Assembly (NCBI GenBank): GCA_019637195.1
Contig: JAHBWA010000091.1
Coordinates: 1 to 34,718, forward strand
Reading direction: 5' to 3'
Source of the DNA: Labilithrix sp.
GTDB taxonomy: Bacteria; Myxococcota_A; Polyangia; Polyangiales; Polyangiaceae
Length of the DNA: 34,718 bases
The position numbers and the translations under genes are program-made. Below are positions 1 through 10,400 of this stretch, piece by piece. The notes under the pieces were generated by a model. The model was not told where the DNA came from. It did no database searches and saw only the letters and a list, made by a program, of their open reading frames with translations. How positions within the stretch are numbered: position 1 is the stretch's first letter; every line of letters begins with the position of its first letter.

Positions 1-336
1 TTCGTCCTCGAGGAGAAGGGCTACGCGGTGGCGACGGCCGAGAACGGGCGCGACGCGCTCGAGCGCATCCGGCAGCAGATGCCGGACATCATCCTCCTCG
101 ACATGCGGATGCCCATCATGTCGGGCGCCGACTTCGCCGCCGAGTACCGCACGCGCTACGCGCACGGCGCTCGCGCGCCGCTGATCGTCATGACCGCCGC
201 CGAGCACGCGTCACGGCGGTCGAGCGAGATCGGCGCGAGCGACTTCCTGCGGAAGCCGTTCTCGACCGAGGAGCTCATCGCGCTGGTCGAGCGGCACGTG
301 GACGCCCTGCTCCACAAGCCGGCAGCGGGAGCGTGA
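1..336 (+). CDS. CheY-like response regulator receiver domain (5' partial)
   Basis: The reading frame is open from the first base of the window, so the true start lies upstream. The visible 111 residues form most of a receiver domain. The phosphoacceptor Asp sits in the ILLDMRMP motif (codon at 100-102), the conserved Thr in VMTAAE, and the conserved Lys in LRKPFS. The protein ends about 20 residues after the Lys with no output domain, so it is probably a single-domain receiver that acts through protein contacts, or the C-terminal receiver of a larger protein beginning upstream. Its last 62 bases overlap the 3' end of the histidine kinase on the opposite strand, which makes that kinase a plausible partner. 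The pairing is inferred from position only. Confidence 0.85.
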   Translation, partial: FVLEEKGYAVATAENGRDALERIRQQMPDIILLDMRMPIMSGADFAAEYRTRYAHGARAPLIVMTAAEHASRRSSEIGASDFLRKPFSTEELIALVERHVDALLHKPAAGA

Positions 337-2824
337 AGACGAACGTGCTCCCTACGCCCTCCTCGCTCGCGACCGTGACGCTCCCGCCGTGCATCGACGC
401 GATCGACCGGGCGACGTAGAGGCCCAGCCCGAGCCCGCCGGTGTCGTACGCGGTGTCGGTGTGGGCGCGGAAGAACGGCTCGAACAGCCGCGGCTGCTTC
501 GCCGACGGGATGCCGATGCCGTGATCGGACACGTCGATCTGCGCGCGCTGGTCGCGAGCGCGCACCTCGACGCGGACGGGGCCGCCGCCCGGCGAGTAGC
601 GGAGGGCGTTGTCGACGAGGCTGACGACCGCGCGCTCCACGAGCTCGCGATCGCCGGAGACCACCACCGGAGCGTCGACCGCGATCGCGACCCGCGCGGT
701 GTCCTCGGGCGGGAGCCGTCGGGCGACGCGACCGACGAGGTCGCCGACGTCGACGGCGTCCTCGACCGCGAGCACCAGCCGGCCGGTCTGGAGCTGCCAG
801 AGCAGGAGCAGATCGGTGACGAGCCGGTCGATCCGGTCTGCGCCGCGCACGAGCGCGTCGAGCAGGCGGCGCTGCACCTCCGGCGGCGGAGCGTCGAGGC
901 GCCGGAGCACGTCGGCGTAGCCCTTCACGATCGCCACGGGGGTCTTGAGCTCGTGCGCGACGACGCGCACGAACTGCTCCTTCAGCCGGTCGAGCTCGGT
1001 GGACTCGGTCACGTTCACGCCGACCACCACCGCTCCGGCGATCGCTCCTCGCTCGTCCTGCAGCGGCGCGGCGCTCGCCCTGAGGTGGATCGCCCGCCCC
1101 GTCCGCACGTGAAACGCCGTCATGTCGACGGAGCTGAGTACCTCCCCGGCGAGGGCGCGCAGCATCGGGAGCTCGTCGCGCTTGAACGGCGTGCCGTCCG
1201 GGTGGACAGGACGGATGCGCCGCGCGAGCTCGTCCTGAGACATCGTCTCGTCCTCCGGCGGATCGGCGAGGCCGAAGAGGCGTCGGCCGGCCGGGTTCGT
1301 GAGCGTCACGCGCGCCGCGCGGTCGCTGACGAAGACGGCGTCCACCATGTTGTCGAGGATCGACCGCAGCGCGGCCTCGGCCTCCTGACGTTCGGCGATC
1401 TCGCGCAGCTGCTCGCCGTGGAGGCGAGCGTTCTCGAGCGCGACGCCGGCCTGCTCGGCGAGCAGCGCGAGCAGCTCGACCTTGTCGTCGGTGAAGACGC
1501 CCGGGGCGCGATCGTCCTCGAGGTAGACGATCCCGAGGATCACCCGGTGCCGCTCGATCGGGAAGCACAGGATCGACCGCGGCCGGCGCGCCGCGATGTA
1601 GGGGTCGGACGCGTACGTGGTCGGCAGGCGCGCGTCGTGGAGCACGACACGCTGGCGCGAGCGGAGGACCGCGTCGACGATCGACTCGGGAACGCCGCCG
1701 CCGCTCCCCTCTCCGTGCTCGACCGCCCACCGAGCGCCGCGGACGGAGAGAAAGACGGCGCGACGCGCCCCCGCGTGGTCGGCGACGAGCGACGTGAGAC
1801 GCCGAACGACCTGCGGCCAGGTCGTCTCGGTCGAGAGCGCGTGGCCGAGCCTCAGCACCGACGCGCAGTCCAGGCGCGCGGCGCCGAGGCCCTCGCGCTC
1901 TTCGCGAACGTGGACGAGGTGGGGGGCCTCGACGTCGAGCGCGCCGACCTTCTCGAGCGCCCCCCAGTCGAGGTAGCCGGCGCGCGCGCGGCGGAGGTAG
2001 ACGTCGGCGAGCGCCTGCACCGTCAGGTCGCGATAGAACGAGGCCGCGACCTCGTACGCGAGCGACGCCCCGAGGGCGCAGCCGTTGTCGTGCGCGGACC
2101 GGAGCGCGCGCTCGTAGAGCGGGACCGCGGCGCCGACGTCGCCCGCCAGGCGCGCGCGCTCGGCGGCGAGGAGGGCGTGCATGTGGAGGTAGCCCTCCGG
2201 GCAGTCGCGGCTCCACGCCGCCAGCTCGGCCGCGTGCGCCGCGAGCTCGCCGACGTGGGCGTCGCGCGCGCCGGGGGCGGCGGCCTCGCGCGCCCGCGCC
2301 GCGTGCGTGAGGCCGGCGAAGAGATGAAACTGGGGCGCAGACGCGTGCTCCGCCGACGACGCGAGCAGCTCGGCGAGCAGCCGCGCTTGCTCGCTCGCGT
2401 CGGCGAGGTGCCCTCGGAGATACGCGAGCTCGAGCGCGTAGAGGTGCCGCCAGGCGACCGACGGCGGGAGCGAGACGTCGTCCGCTGCCTCTGCGAGATC
2501 GTCGCCGTCGGCGCGCGGGTGCGCGGGCGACGCGCTCGAGGGCGCCCTCGACCGCAGCGCGTCGATGAAGCCGAGCTGCCACCGCAGGATCTCCGACGCG
2601 GCCCGGGCGCCGGCGCGCTCGGCCAGCTCGAGCCATGGCCGAGCCTCCTCTTCGACGGAGGTGAGCGGGTCGCCGCGCTGGAGCCGCTCCGCGACGCAGA
2701 GCGCCGCGTCCGTGGACGCGCTGGCGAGATCGCCCGCGGAGGCGGCGCACCGGCACGCCGCCCGCAGCCGCTCGACGGCCGCGCTCGGCGGGACCGTCCG
2801 GAGATCTACCGGCGCGTCGAGCAT
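275..2824 (-). CDS. GAF-PAS sensor histidine kinase with helical N-terminal region
   Basis: An 849-residue predicted cytoplasmic sensor kinase; no membrane segment or signal peptide is seen. Residues 1 to about 315 are helical and TPR-like. They end in the LAYEVAASFYRD...ALADVYLRRARAGYLDWGA type of sequence found just before the GAF domain in large myxobacterial Ser/Thr kinase-AAA-TPR-GAF kinases, so this looks like a compact version without the kinase and ATPase parts. A GAF domain follows (about 318-470), then PAS (about 485-610), HisKA with phosphorylated His624 in AHELKTP, and HATPase with N-box Asn739, the G1 box DHGIGIP (about 767) and the G2 box GLGLGL (about 795). The ATG at 2824 directly follows a GGGGAGG sequence. 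The 3' end overlaps the convergent receiver gene by 62 bases. The signal is unknown. Confidence 0.88.
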   Translation of the reverse strand: MLDAPVDLRTVPPSAAVERLRAACRCAASAGDLASASTDAALCVAERLQRGDPLTSVEEEARPWLELAERAGARAASEILRWQLGFIDALRSRAPSSASPAHPRADGDDLAEAADDVSLPPSVAWRHLYALELAYLRGHLADASEQARLLAELLASSAEHASAPQFHLFAGLTHAARAREAAAPGARDAHVGELAAHAAELAAWSRDCPEGYLHMHALLAAERARLAGDVGAAVPLYERALRSAHDNGCALGASLAYEVAASFYRDLTVQALADVYLRRARAGYLDWGALEKVGALDVEAPHLVHVREEREGLGAARLDCASVLRLGHALSTETTWPQVVRRLTSLVADHAGARRAVFLSVRGARWAVEHGEGSGGGVPESIVDAVLRSRQRVVLHDARLPTTYASDPYIAARRPRSILCFPIERHRVILGIVYLEDDRAPGVFTDDKVELLALLAEQAGVALENARLHGEQLREIAERQEAEAALRSILDNMVDAVFVSDRAARVTLTNPAGRRLFGLADPPEDETMSQDELARRIRPVHPDGTPFKRDELPMLRALAGEVLSSVDMTAFHVRTGRAIHLRASAAPLQDERGAIAGAVVVGVNVTESTELDRLKEQFVRVVAHELKTPVAIVKGYADVLRRLDAPPPEVQRRLLDALVRGADRIDRLVTDLLLLWQLQTGRLVLAVEDAVDVGDLVGRVARRLPPEDTARVAIAVDAPVVVSGDRELVERAVVSLVDNALRYSPGGGPVRVEVRARDQRAQIDVSDHGIGIPSAKQPRLFEPFFRAHTDTAYDTGGLGLGLYVARSIASMHGGSVTVASEEGVGSTFVFTLPLPACGAGRPRAARPAR

Positions 2825-3027
2825 CCTCCCCTCGGTCGCGGCGCGGCGCAGCCGACTCCTGCCCGCTCCTCAGCGTTGCGTGCGTGGGACGCGATCGCCA
2901 TGACACTTCGGGATCTAGGCCGCCGCGACCCGCTCCGCGAACGCCCCCGTGAGCTCCGCGGCAGGCGCCCGCCGTCCCCGCCGCCCTGCGAGCTCGCGCT
3001 CTACCGATCCCGCGCGCGCCGTCCCGA

Positions 3028-3033
3028 TATATA
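3028..3033 (+). promoter_or_regulatory. possible -10 element upstream of the first hydrolase lipoprotein
   Basis: An isolated TATATA in very GC-rich sequence lies 16 bases before the ATG at 3050. No good -35 hexamer is visible at the usual spacing, so this is only a weak promoter candidate in the 225-bp divergent region between the kinase and the lipoprotein gene. Confidence 0.25.
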
Positions 3034-3049
3034 CGTAGCGGGACCTTCC

Positions 3050-6000
3050 ATGCGGCGCGCCCCCCTCCCCTTCCTGCTCGGCCTCGGCCTCGTCGTCGGC
3101 TGCGACGTCGACACGGCGCCGGAGGGGCTCCGCCGTACGCCGGAGGGCACGGGTCCGCTCGTCAAGTTCGACACGTCGCACCGACCGCTGCCCGAGGTGC
3201 CGCTGCCGAACGACGTCGCGACGTTCGCCGACCCCACGAGCCGCACGGGCGTCCGCGTGAACGTGAGCCTGGTGGCGCCGACGCACATGGAGCGCCGCGC
3301 GCGCGAGGACTTCGCGTCGATGGAGGGCTGGGGCGTCTCCTCGCCGATCACCGTCGCCTTCGAGCGCGGCGCGGCGACGGGCCCGCTCGAGCCGGCGATC
3401 GATCTCGACGCCGTCGCCGATCGGATGACCGGCGACGAGCACGATCCGGCGAACGATCCGTTCTACGTCGTCAACCTAACGACCGGCATCCCCGTCCCCG
3501 TGGACGTCGAGAGCGGCTACTACCCGGTGGTGCTGCGCGATCCGTTCCGCTACGGGCCGAACGATCCGAAGGCGAGCGAGTCGAACCTGGTCTTCGAGAC
3601 GGTCGAGGAGGGCGCCGGGCTCCCCCAGAGCGCCTACCGCCCCGAGCTCGATCGCGACTTCGACGGCGTCCTCGATCACCCGAACACGCGGCCGCGGCGC
3701 CGGAGCGCCGCGACCGACATCCCCGGCGTCGACGACATCATCACGTGGTACGAGCGCGAGAGCGACACGCTCATCCTCCGGCCGCTCGTCCCGCTCGACG
3801 AGAAGACCGAGTACGCCGTCGTCCTCACCGACCGCCTGCGCGGCCCGGACGGCCAGCCGGTCCGCTCGCCGTTCGAGGCGATCCACCACCCGACGCAGCG
3901 CGCCGGCGTCGCGCGCCTCAGGGACTGGCTCGGCGACCAGCGCCTCGCGGGCTACTACGGCGACATCGCCGGGACGGGGCTCGATCACGTGGCCTTCACG
4001 TGGACCTTCACGACACAGCCGACGCACGAGGACATGCGCCTGCTCCGCGACGGCCTCTACGGCAAGGGACCGTTCGCGCGCTGGAAGGACCAGTACCCGC
4101 CGGACGTCACGGTCGCGCGCATCGCCGGGACCGGCCCGGCGAACGAGGAGCAGCCCGCCGGGTGGGAGGCGTCGAGCCCGGCGTGCGGCGCGCGCGCGAA
4201 GACGCCGTTCATCCTCAAGCTGAACGACGAGGACCTGCGCGGCTCGTTCCGTCTGATCTTCGAGCAGGTCTTCGGCCTCGACAAGGGCGGGCTCAAGGCC
4301 GTCGAGGACGCGCTCCAGCACATCGACCACGTCGTGCTCGGCTCGTTCGAGTCGCCGTTCCTGATGGGCGATCCGGCCTCGCGCGATCCCGGCGCGCGCT
4401 TCGGCGTGAGCTTCGTCACCGGCGAGGGCGACGTCCGGACCGACGACGTGCAGTGGGTGCTCGTCGTGCCGAAGGCCAAGGGCGAGCAGAAGCAGCCGTT
4501 CCCGGTCGCCTTCTTCGGCCACGGCGTCACCGGGCACGCCGACGAGACGCTCCTCTACGGCGGCGACTTCGCCCGGCAGGGGATCGCGCTCATCGGCTAC
4601 AACAACCCCGGCCACGGGCTCGTGCTCGGAGAGGGTGACCAGCGGCTCGCCAAGGCGCTGCTCGGTCCGAGCTGCGTCACGCCGTTCTTCGACGGCGTCC
4701 TCGGCGGGCGGGCGCGCGACCTCAACGGCGACGGCGTCGGCGACAGCGGCTGGTTCTGGTGGACGTCGCACATCTTCCACACGCGCGACAACGTCCGGCA
4801 AGGGATCCTCGACGGGATGAACCTCGTCCGGATCTTGCGGTCGTTCGACGGGCGGCGGGGCACGCAGGACCTCACCGGCGACGGCGCGCCGGAGATCGCC
4901 GGCGACTTCGACGGAGACGGCGTGCCCGACGTCGGCGGACCGAACGTCTCGTACTTCGCCGCGGGCGAGTCGCTCGGCGGGATCATGAGCGACATCCAGG
5001 GAGGGATCGAGCCGTACATGATCGCGTCGGCGCCGATGTCCGGCGGCGGCGGGCTCGCCATGGACGTCGCGCTCCGCTCCTACGGCGTCGTCGAGTCGGT
5101 GACCGCGCAGCTCATGGGGCCGGTGGTCTTCTCCGTCCCCGCGGCCGAGCGGCCGCCGCGCGGCGACGACGAGCGGATCGAGCGCATCGGCTCGCGCTGC
5201 GGCGCGGCCGAGCGCACCCTGCGCCTCCAGGTCAACGAGGGCGTGCGGAACCAGGAGCTCGAGCTCGCCTGCCTCGGGCCCGAGGAGCTGTCCGCCGGGA
5301 TGACCGTCGTGGTGACCAACGTGACCTCGCGGGAGGTGCGCTGCGCGCGGACCGGCAAGGACGGCCGCTTTCGCGTCCCGATCCCGACGAGCACGGGCGA
5401 CAAGCTCGACGTCCAGGTCTACACCGCGCCCGACGTCGTGGCGTCGTACGACGGCTGCCGGGTGACGGACGGGGCGCCGCTCGGGCGCCGCGTCCGCGAC
5501 TTCGAGCAGGCCGCGCTCAAGGTGTTCCCGGTCGCGGACTCGGAGTCGAGCCGCTGCGACGAGGCCGAGGGCTGCCAGCAGTTCCGCGACCGCTTCTTCC
5601 CGGTCGGCACGCCGCTCGTCGCGCCGAACGAGGGCCTCGGCGTCGCGCGGCAGACGCCGGCGATGCGGCGCTTCCGCGATCTCGCGCAGGCCGCGCTCGA
5701 TCCGGGCGATCCGATCGCGTTCGCGCCGTACTACATGCTGAAGCCGCTCTTCGACGAGCACGGCCAGCGCGTCCCGCCGCACGCGCTCCTGACGATCAAC
5801 ACCGTCGGCGACAACTTCGTCCAGGTCTCGTCGCACCTCGCGTTCGCGCGCGCGGCCGGCGCGGTTCCGTTCTTGCCGCCGAGCGCGGTCGAGCGCTTGC
5901 CCGCGTGGGCCGACTACGCGACGCCGCACGAGCTCTACGATCGCCTCGGGCGGCGGACCCCGATGCAATTCCTCGTCGACAGCGGCGTCGCCGAGGGGAT

Positions 6001-6514
6001 CGCCCGCCTCGGCCGGACGAGCGCCGGGCCCGCGTGCAGGGCGAACTACTCGACCGCGGACGCCGACCTGTGCACGCAGGCGCCGGTCCTCGAGCGCTAC
6101 GAGTGCATGACGGCGCTCTACGACGCCGACTGGATCAGCGAGGGCCGCCTGCCCTACGACCAGCCGCACCCCGACGTCCCGCTCCGGCTCGCGCGGGTGG
6201 CGGGGGTGCACGTCACCGACTCGACGTCGCTCGCCGCCGCGTGGGAGCCCCGGCTCCGCGGCGTCCCGTTCGGACCGGACGAGTCGAGCTGGGCGGCGAC
6301 CGAGCGCGTCGTCGGCCTGTTCAACCACTACCTCGTCCCGAAGGGCCAGCACACGTGGAGCACCGGAGACGCGTGCCGCGCCTGGGACTTCGCGGTCTAC
6401 GGCAACGCGCTCACCGCGCGCTTCTTCGCGTCCGGCGGCCGGGACGTCTACTACCTGAGCCACCCCAAGACGCACGCGTGCCTCGCCGACGGCAGCTGCG
6501 ACTTCTTCCGGTGA
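3050..6514 (+). CDS. large lipoprotein: VolA-like lipase N-terminal domain plus alpha/beta-hydrolase (copy A)
   Basis: A 1154-residue predicted lipoprotein with a short hydrophobic signal and lipobox LVVGC, giving lipidated Cys18. Residues about 20-430 resemble the N-terminal domain of bacterial virulence-factor lipases (VolA type): a PLPNDVATF motif, then an MEGWGVSSPITVAF strand. The alpha/beta-hydrolase part begins near an oxyanion-hole type GHGVTGH (about 490). The nucleophile is Ser641 in GESLGG; the likely acid is Asp921 in NTVGD and the likely base His1101 in KGQHTW. About 280 residues separate Ser and Asp and include a carboxypeptidase-regulatory or Ig-like stretch (about 740-810). 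Calcium-type motifs (DLNGDGVGD, DFDGDGVPD) precede the nucleophile. It is probably exposed at the outer membrane; the substrate is unknown and lipid or ester cleavage is inferred. It is a close paralog of the gene at 7496-10996. Longer upstream readings of this frame lack any start evidence. Confidence 0.85.
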   Translation: MRRAPLPFLLGLGLVVGCDVDTAPEGLRRTPEGTGPLVKFDTSHRPLPEVPLPNDVATFADPTSRTGVRVNVSLVAPTHMERRAREDFASMEGWGVSSPITVAFERGAATGPLEPAIDLDAVADRMTGDEHDPANDPFYVVNLTTGIPVPVDVESGYYPVVLRDPFRYGPNDPKASESNLVFETVEEGAGLPQSAYRPELDRDFDGVLDHPNTRPRRRSAATDIPGVDDIITWYERESDTLILRPLVPLDEKTEYAVVLTDRLRGPDGQPVRSPFEAIHHPTQRAGVARLRDWLGDQRLAGYYGDIAGTGLDHVAFTWTFTTQPTHEDMRLLRDGLYGKGPFARWKDQYPPDVTVARIAGTGPANEEQPAGWEASSPACGARAKTPFILKLNDEDLRGSFRLIFEQVFGLDKGGLKAVEDALQHIDHVVLGSFESPFLMGDPASRDPGARFGVSFVTGEGDVRTDDVQWVLVVPKAKGEQKQPFPVAFFGHGVTGHADETLLYGGDFARQGIALIGYNNPGHGLVLGEGDQRLAKALLGPSCVTPFFDGVLGGRARDLNGDGVGDSGWFWWTSHIFHTRDNVRQGILDGMNLVRILRSFDGRRGTQDLTGDGAPEIAGDFDGDGVPDVGGPNVSYFAAGESLGGIMSDIQGGIEPYMIASAPMSGGGGLAMDVALRSYGVVESVTAQLMGPVVFSVPAAERPPRGDDERIERIGSRCGAAERTLRLQVNEGVRNQELELACLGPEELSAGMTVVVTNVTSREVRCARTGKDGRFRVPIPTSTGDKLDVQVYTAPDVVASYDGCRVTDGAPLGRRVRDFEQAALKVFPVADSESSRCDEAEGCQQFRDRFFPVGTPLVAPNEGLGVARQTPAMRRFRDLAQAALDPGDPIAFAPYYMLKPLFDEHGQRVPPHALLTINTVGDNFVQVSSHLAFARAAGAVPFLPPSAVERLPAWADYATPHELYDRLGRRTPMQFLVDSGVAEGIARLGRTSAGPACRANYSTADADLCTQAPVLERYECMTALYDADWISEGRLPYDQPHPDVPLRLARVAGVHVTDSTSLAAAWEPRLRGVPFGPDESSWAATERVVGLFNHYLVPKGQHTWSTGDACRAWDFAVYGNALTARFFASGGRDVYYLSHPKTHACLADGSCDFFR

Positions 6515-6530
6515 GCGCGCCGCGCGCGCC

Positions 6531-7376
6531 TCACGGCCCGTAGTCGAGGAGCCTGAAGCTCGCGCGGTAGAGGACCATGGTCCAGAGCGGCAGCCGGAGG
6601 ACGTGGAAGCCGAACTCGTCGTCGCCGGGCCGCGCGAGGACGACCACGCTGAGCAGATCGTCGCGCTGCTTGAGCCCGGGGCGAATGCCGTAGAAGAGCC
6701 CCGCCGCGAGCTCGCCGCGGCGCCGGCCCCCGCGGGGCATGTCCATGTACCGCGCGTACGGGCCGAGCGCCCCGAGCGACGTGCTCCGGACGAAGAGCAC
6801 CGCGTCCCCGCGGTAGAGCACGCCGCCGTCGTGGACGTTGGTGTGGAACCAATCGTACGTGTTCTCGGGCGAGCCCTCCCAGCGGAGGGCGTGGTTCGTG
6901 ACGAACCAGAGCCGGTCGAGCGGGATCACGAGTCGCCCGCGGCCCTCGCCCCAACCCCAAGCCCGAGCGTCGAAGCTCGAGTCGCGATCGGTGTCGAGGC
7001 GGAGCGCGCGCGACACCGGCGTGCCCGGCGCGCCTTGGTACGTCCGCCAGACGTTCCGGTAGCCGGCGGAGGCGCCGAACGTGAACAGCAGATAGCGCAC
7101 GTCGACGTGGGCGGCGGCCTCGGAGAAGCCGATGCTCGCGAGCGCGCTGGCTCGAAGCGCGAGGGTGCCGAAGGTCTCGTCCTCGATCGGCGTGCGCGAC
7201 TCGAGGGACGCCTGCGCCCCGAGCGTGAACGCGTCGCCGTGCGCCCAGAGGCCCTTCTGCGGCGGATCGAGGAAGTAGTCGCGCGCCTGCCTCGGAGACG
7301 CAGAGGCCTCGCGCGCCCACGCCGCTGCGAGCGCCGTGACGAGCGCGAGCCGGAAGCCTCCGCCACCCCATCGCAT
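6531..7376 (-). CDS. predicted outer-membrane beta-barrel protein
   Basis: A 281-residue protein with a clear signal peptide (Arg, then a hydrophobic run, cleavage likely after ASA near residue 27). The mature part alternates polar and aromatic residues as in beta-strands (for example the segments around DVRYLLFTF, LWFVTNHAL and VLYRASFRLLDYGP), with short charged turns, and has no hydrophobic helices. This suggests an outer-membrane barrel, but no family is recognised. It lies between two paralogous lipoprotein hydrolases on the opposite strand, with only 16 bases between its stop and that of the first copy. GGTGG precedes the ATG at 7376. It could anchor or pass product for the flanking hydrolases; that role is purely positional inference. 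Confidence 0.65.
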   Translation of the reverse strand: MRWGGGGFRLALVTALAAAWAREASASPRQARDYFLDPPQKGLWAHGDAFTLGAQASLESRTPIEDETFGTLALRASALASIGFSEAAAHVDVRYLLFTFGASAGYRNVWRTYQGAPGTPVSRALRLDTDRDSSFDARAWGWGEGRGRLVIPLDRLWFVTNHALRWEGSPENTYDWFHTNVHDGGVLYRGDAVLFVRSTSLGALGPYARYMDMPRGGRRRGELAAGLFYGIRPGLKQRDDLLSVVVLARPGDDEFGFHVLRLPLWTMVLYRASFRLLDYGP

Positions 7377-7495
7377 CCACCCACGGTACGCGGAAGCCCG
7401 CGCCGGCGCAGCTCGCGCCTTCGCGTGGCGGCGCTTTCCCCATCCCGCGCCAGACGGAGCATGCCCCGCCGGCGCGCCGTGGTAGATCGGGCGCG

Positions 7496-10400
7496 ATGAA
7501 GCCCGGCTGGCTCGCCAAGGCCTCGACGTTCGCGCTGGCGCTCGCGACGGCGCTCTCCGCCTGCGCCGTCGACACCGCCCCCGGCGGCGCGCGCCGCACG
7601 CCTCCCGGGACCGGACCAGAGATCGTCTTCGACCCGCTCCGCCGCCCGCTGCCGGAGATCCCGCAGCCGAACGACGTCGCGACGTTCGCCGATCCGACGA
7701 GCCGCACCGGCCGGCGCATCAACGTGAGCGTCGTCGCGCCGACGGCCTTCGAGACGATCGCGCGCCAGGGCTTCGACACGCTCGAGGGGTGGGGCACGTT
7801 CGCGCCGATCAGCGTCGCGTTCGGCCGGAGCGCCACGACGCCGGAGACCGAGGCCGCGCTCGACCTCGAGGACATCGCCGCGCGCACGCGCACGTACGAT
7901 CCGTCCGACGACCCCTTCTACGTCATCGACCTCACCACCGGCGTACCGGTGCCGCTCGATCTCGGCAAGGGCAACTTCCCGATCTCGCTCGTCGACCGTG
8001 ACAAGTACTGGGCGAACGATCCGCGCGTGAACGAGGACTCGCTCCTCTTCGAGACCTACGAGGAGGGCGCGGGGCTCCCCCAGAGCGCCTACCGACCCGA
8101 GCTCGACACCGACTTCGACGGCGTCCTCGATCACCCGAACGTGCTCGTGCCGCTGCGCGGCGCGGAGGCCGGGCGGAGCGCGCGGATCGAGGAGGTCATC
8201 GACTGGTACGAGCGTCAGACGGACACGCTCCTCCTCCGCCCCGTCGTGCCGCTCGAGGAGAAGCGCGAGTACGCGGTCGTCCTGACGGACCGTCTGCGCG
8301 GCCCGGACGGCGCGCCGGTGCGCTCGCCGTTCGAGCACATCCACCACGCGCAGCAGCGCCGCGGCGCCGCCCGCGTCCGCGAGATCCTCGGCGACGCGAG
8401 CAAACGCGCCTGGTTCGGCGACGTCGCCGGGACCGGGCTCGAGCACGTCGCGTTCGTCTGGACGTTCACGACGCAGCCCGTCTACGAGGACATGCGGCTC
8501 CTCCGCGACGGCCTCCACGGCGTCGGCCCCTTCGCGCGCCTCGCGACGGAGTTCCCGCCGGAGGCGCGGGCTTTCCGGGCGGTCGGGACGGCGCTCGACG
8601 AGATCGACGAGCCGCCCGGCGCGATCGATCGGACGCCCACCTGCGCGCCGCGGAAGCAGACGCCCTTCGCCGTCAAGGTCGCCGACACGAAGGACGCGAT
8701 GCGCCAGCTCCTCGAGCGCGCGCTCGGCCTCTCGGGCGGCGAGCTCGACCGGCTGATCGACAGCCTCGACAGCGTCGATCACCTCGTCATCGGCAGCTTC
8801 GAGTCGCCGTACTTCCTGGGAGATCCGAAGAACGAGGACCCGGACGGCAAGTTCGAGCTCGACTTCAAGAGCGGCGCCGGACGCGTCGGGCGCGACACGG
8901 TCCAGTTCTGGCTCAGCGTGCCCAAGGCGACGGAGGCCAAACAGTCGCCGGACGGCTCGTTCACGCAGGCGCACAACGCGCCGTTCCCCGTCACCGTCTG
9001 GGCGCACGGCACGACGCTGCACGCCGACGAGATCATCGTGCGCGCGGGCTACTTCGCGCGGCAGGGCCTCGCGATGATGGGGATCAACATGCCCGGGCAC
9101 GGGCTCTACCTCGATCCCGGCCTCGAGGCGGTCGCGAACGTCGTCTTCCGTGGGGAGTGCCTCTCTCCGTGGGTGCGGGCGCTCGGCAGCGGGCGGCACA
9201 CCGATCTGAACGGCGACGGCGAGCCCGACTCCGGCGGTCTCCTCTGGTCGGCGCACGTCTTCCACTCGCGCGACAACATCCGCCAGGCCGTGGTCGACGA
9301 GCTGCAGGCGACCCGCGTCCTCCGCGCGTGGGACGGCGTGCGGCGCTCGACCCAGGACTACGACGGCGACGGCGTCCTCGATCTCGCGGGCGACTTCGAC
9401 GGCGACGGCGTGCCGGACGTCGGCGGACCGAACGTGCCGATCACGACGTCGGGCAACTCGTTCGGCGGCGTCCTCGCGATGGTGCACGGCGCGCTCGATC
9501 CCAACGTGTCCGCGGCGGCGCCGATCTCCGGCGGCGGCGGCCTGATGGACGTCGCGACGCGCTCGTCCCTCGTCCCCGACTCGGTCATCCAGCAGGTCCT
9601 GAGCCCTCTCGTCGTCGGGGTGCCCGCGAGCGCGCTCCCGAAGACGGACGACCGCGAGCAGACCCGGTGCGCCGGGGATCAGCGCTCCGTGCGCTTCGTC
9701 GTCAACGACCTCACGGTCTCGCGCGAGGTCGAGATCGCCTGCCTCTCGCCGGCCGAGCTCGACGCGGGCAAGACCGTGGTGCTGACCAACGTGCGCAACA
9801 AGGAGCGCCACTGCGCCCGCACGGGCCCGGACGGTCGCTTCCGGATCCCCATCCCGGCGAACGTCGGCGATCGCCTCGACGTCCAGGTCTACGACGCGCC
9901 CGACGCCGTCCGCTCCTACAAGGGCTGCGACGCGCTCGAGGGGGCGCCGCTCGGCCGACGCGTCCAGACGTTCGAGCAGGCGTCGATCGGCATCGCGCCG
10001 GTCGGCGACGCGAAGAAGACCTGCGACGCCGCGTACGCCGACACGGACCTCGATCCGGCGGCCGGCTGTCAGCAGTTCCGCGATCGCTTCTACCCCGTGG
10101 GCTCGCCGCTCGTCGCGCCGCAGGAGGGCCTCGGCCTCCACCGGCAGTCGCCCGAGGCGCGGCGGCTGCTCAACCTGACGCAAGCCGCGGTCGATCCGAG
10201 CGATCCGATCAACTTCGCGCCGTACTACGGCCTCCGCCCCGCGCCCGGGCCCGACGGCAAGCCGATGCCCCCGCGCGCGATCCTCGAGCTCAACACCGCC
10301 GGCGATCCGATGGTGCCGGTGAGCACCGGCTACGCGTTCGCGCGCGCCGCCGGCGCGGTGCCGTTCCTCCCGCCGTCGTTCGCCGAGACCCTCCCCGAGT

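Noticed and set aside
156..2906. Long minus-strand reading frame of 916 codons overlapping the kinase
   Set aside because: It is an Arg/Ala/Gly-rich shadow of the kinase gene in another frame; it shows no domain, while the kinase frame has all HisKA and ATPase motifs.
389..3049. In-frame extension upstream of the first lipoprotein start
   Set aside because: It would run through the kinase gene in antisense; the lipoprotein signal at 3050 fixes the start.
3476..6475. 999-codon minus-strand frame opposite the first lipoprotein
   Set aside because: High GC removes stops from the antisense strand. The composition is Arg/Ala/Val/Glu low complexity and no motif is visible.
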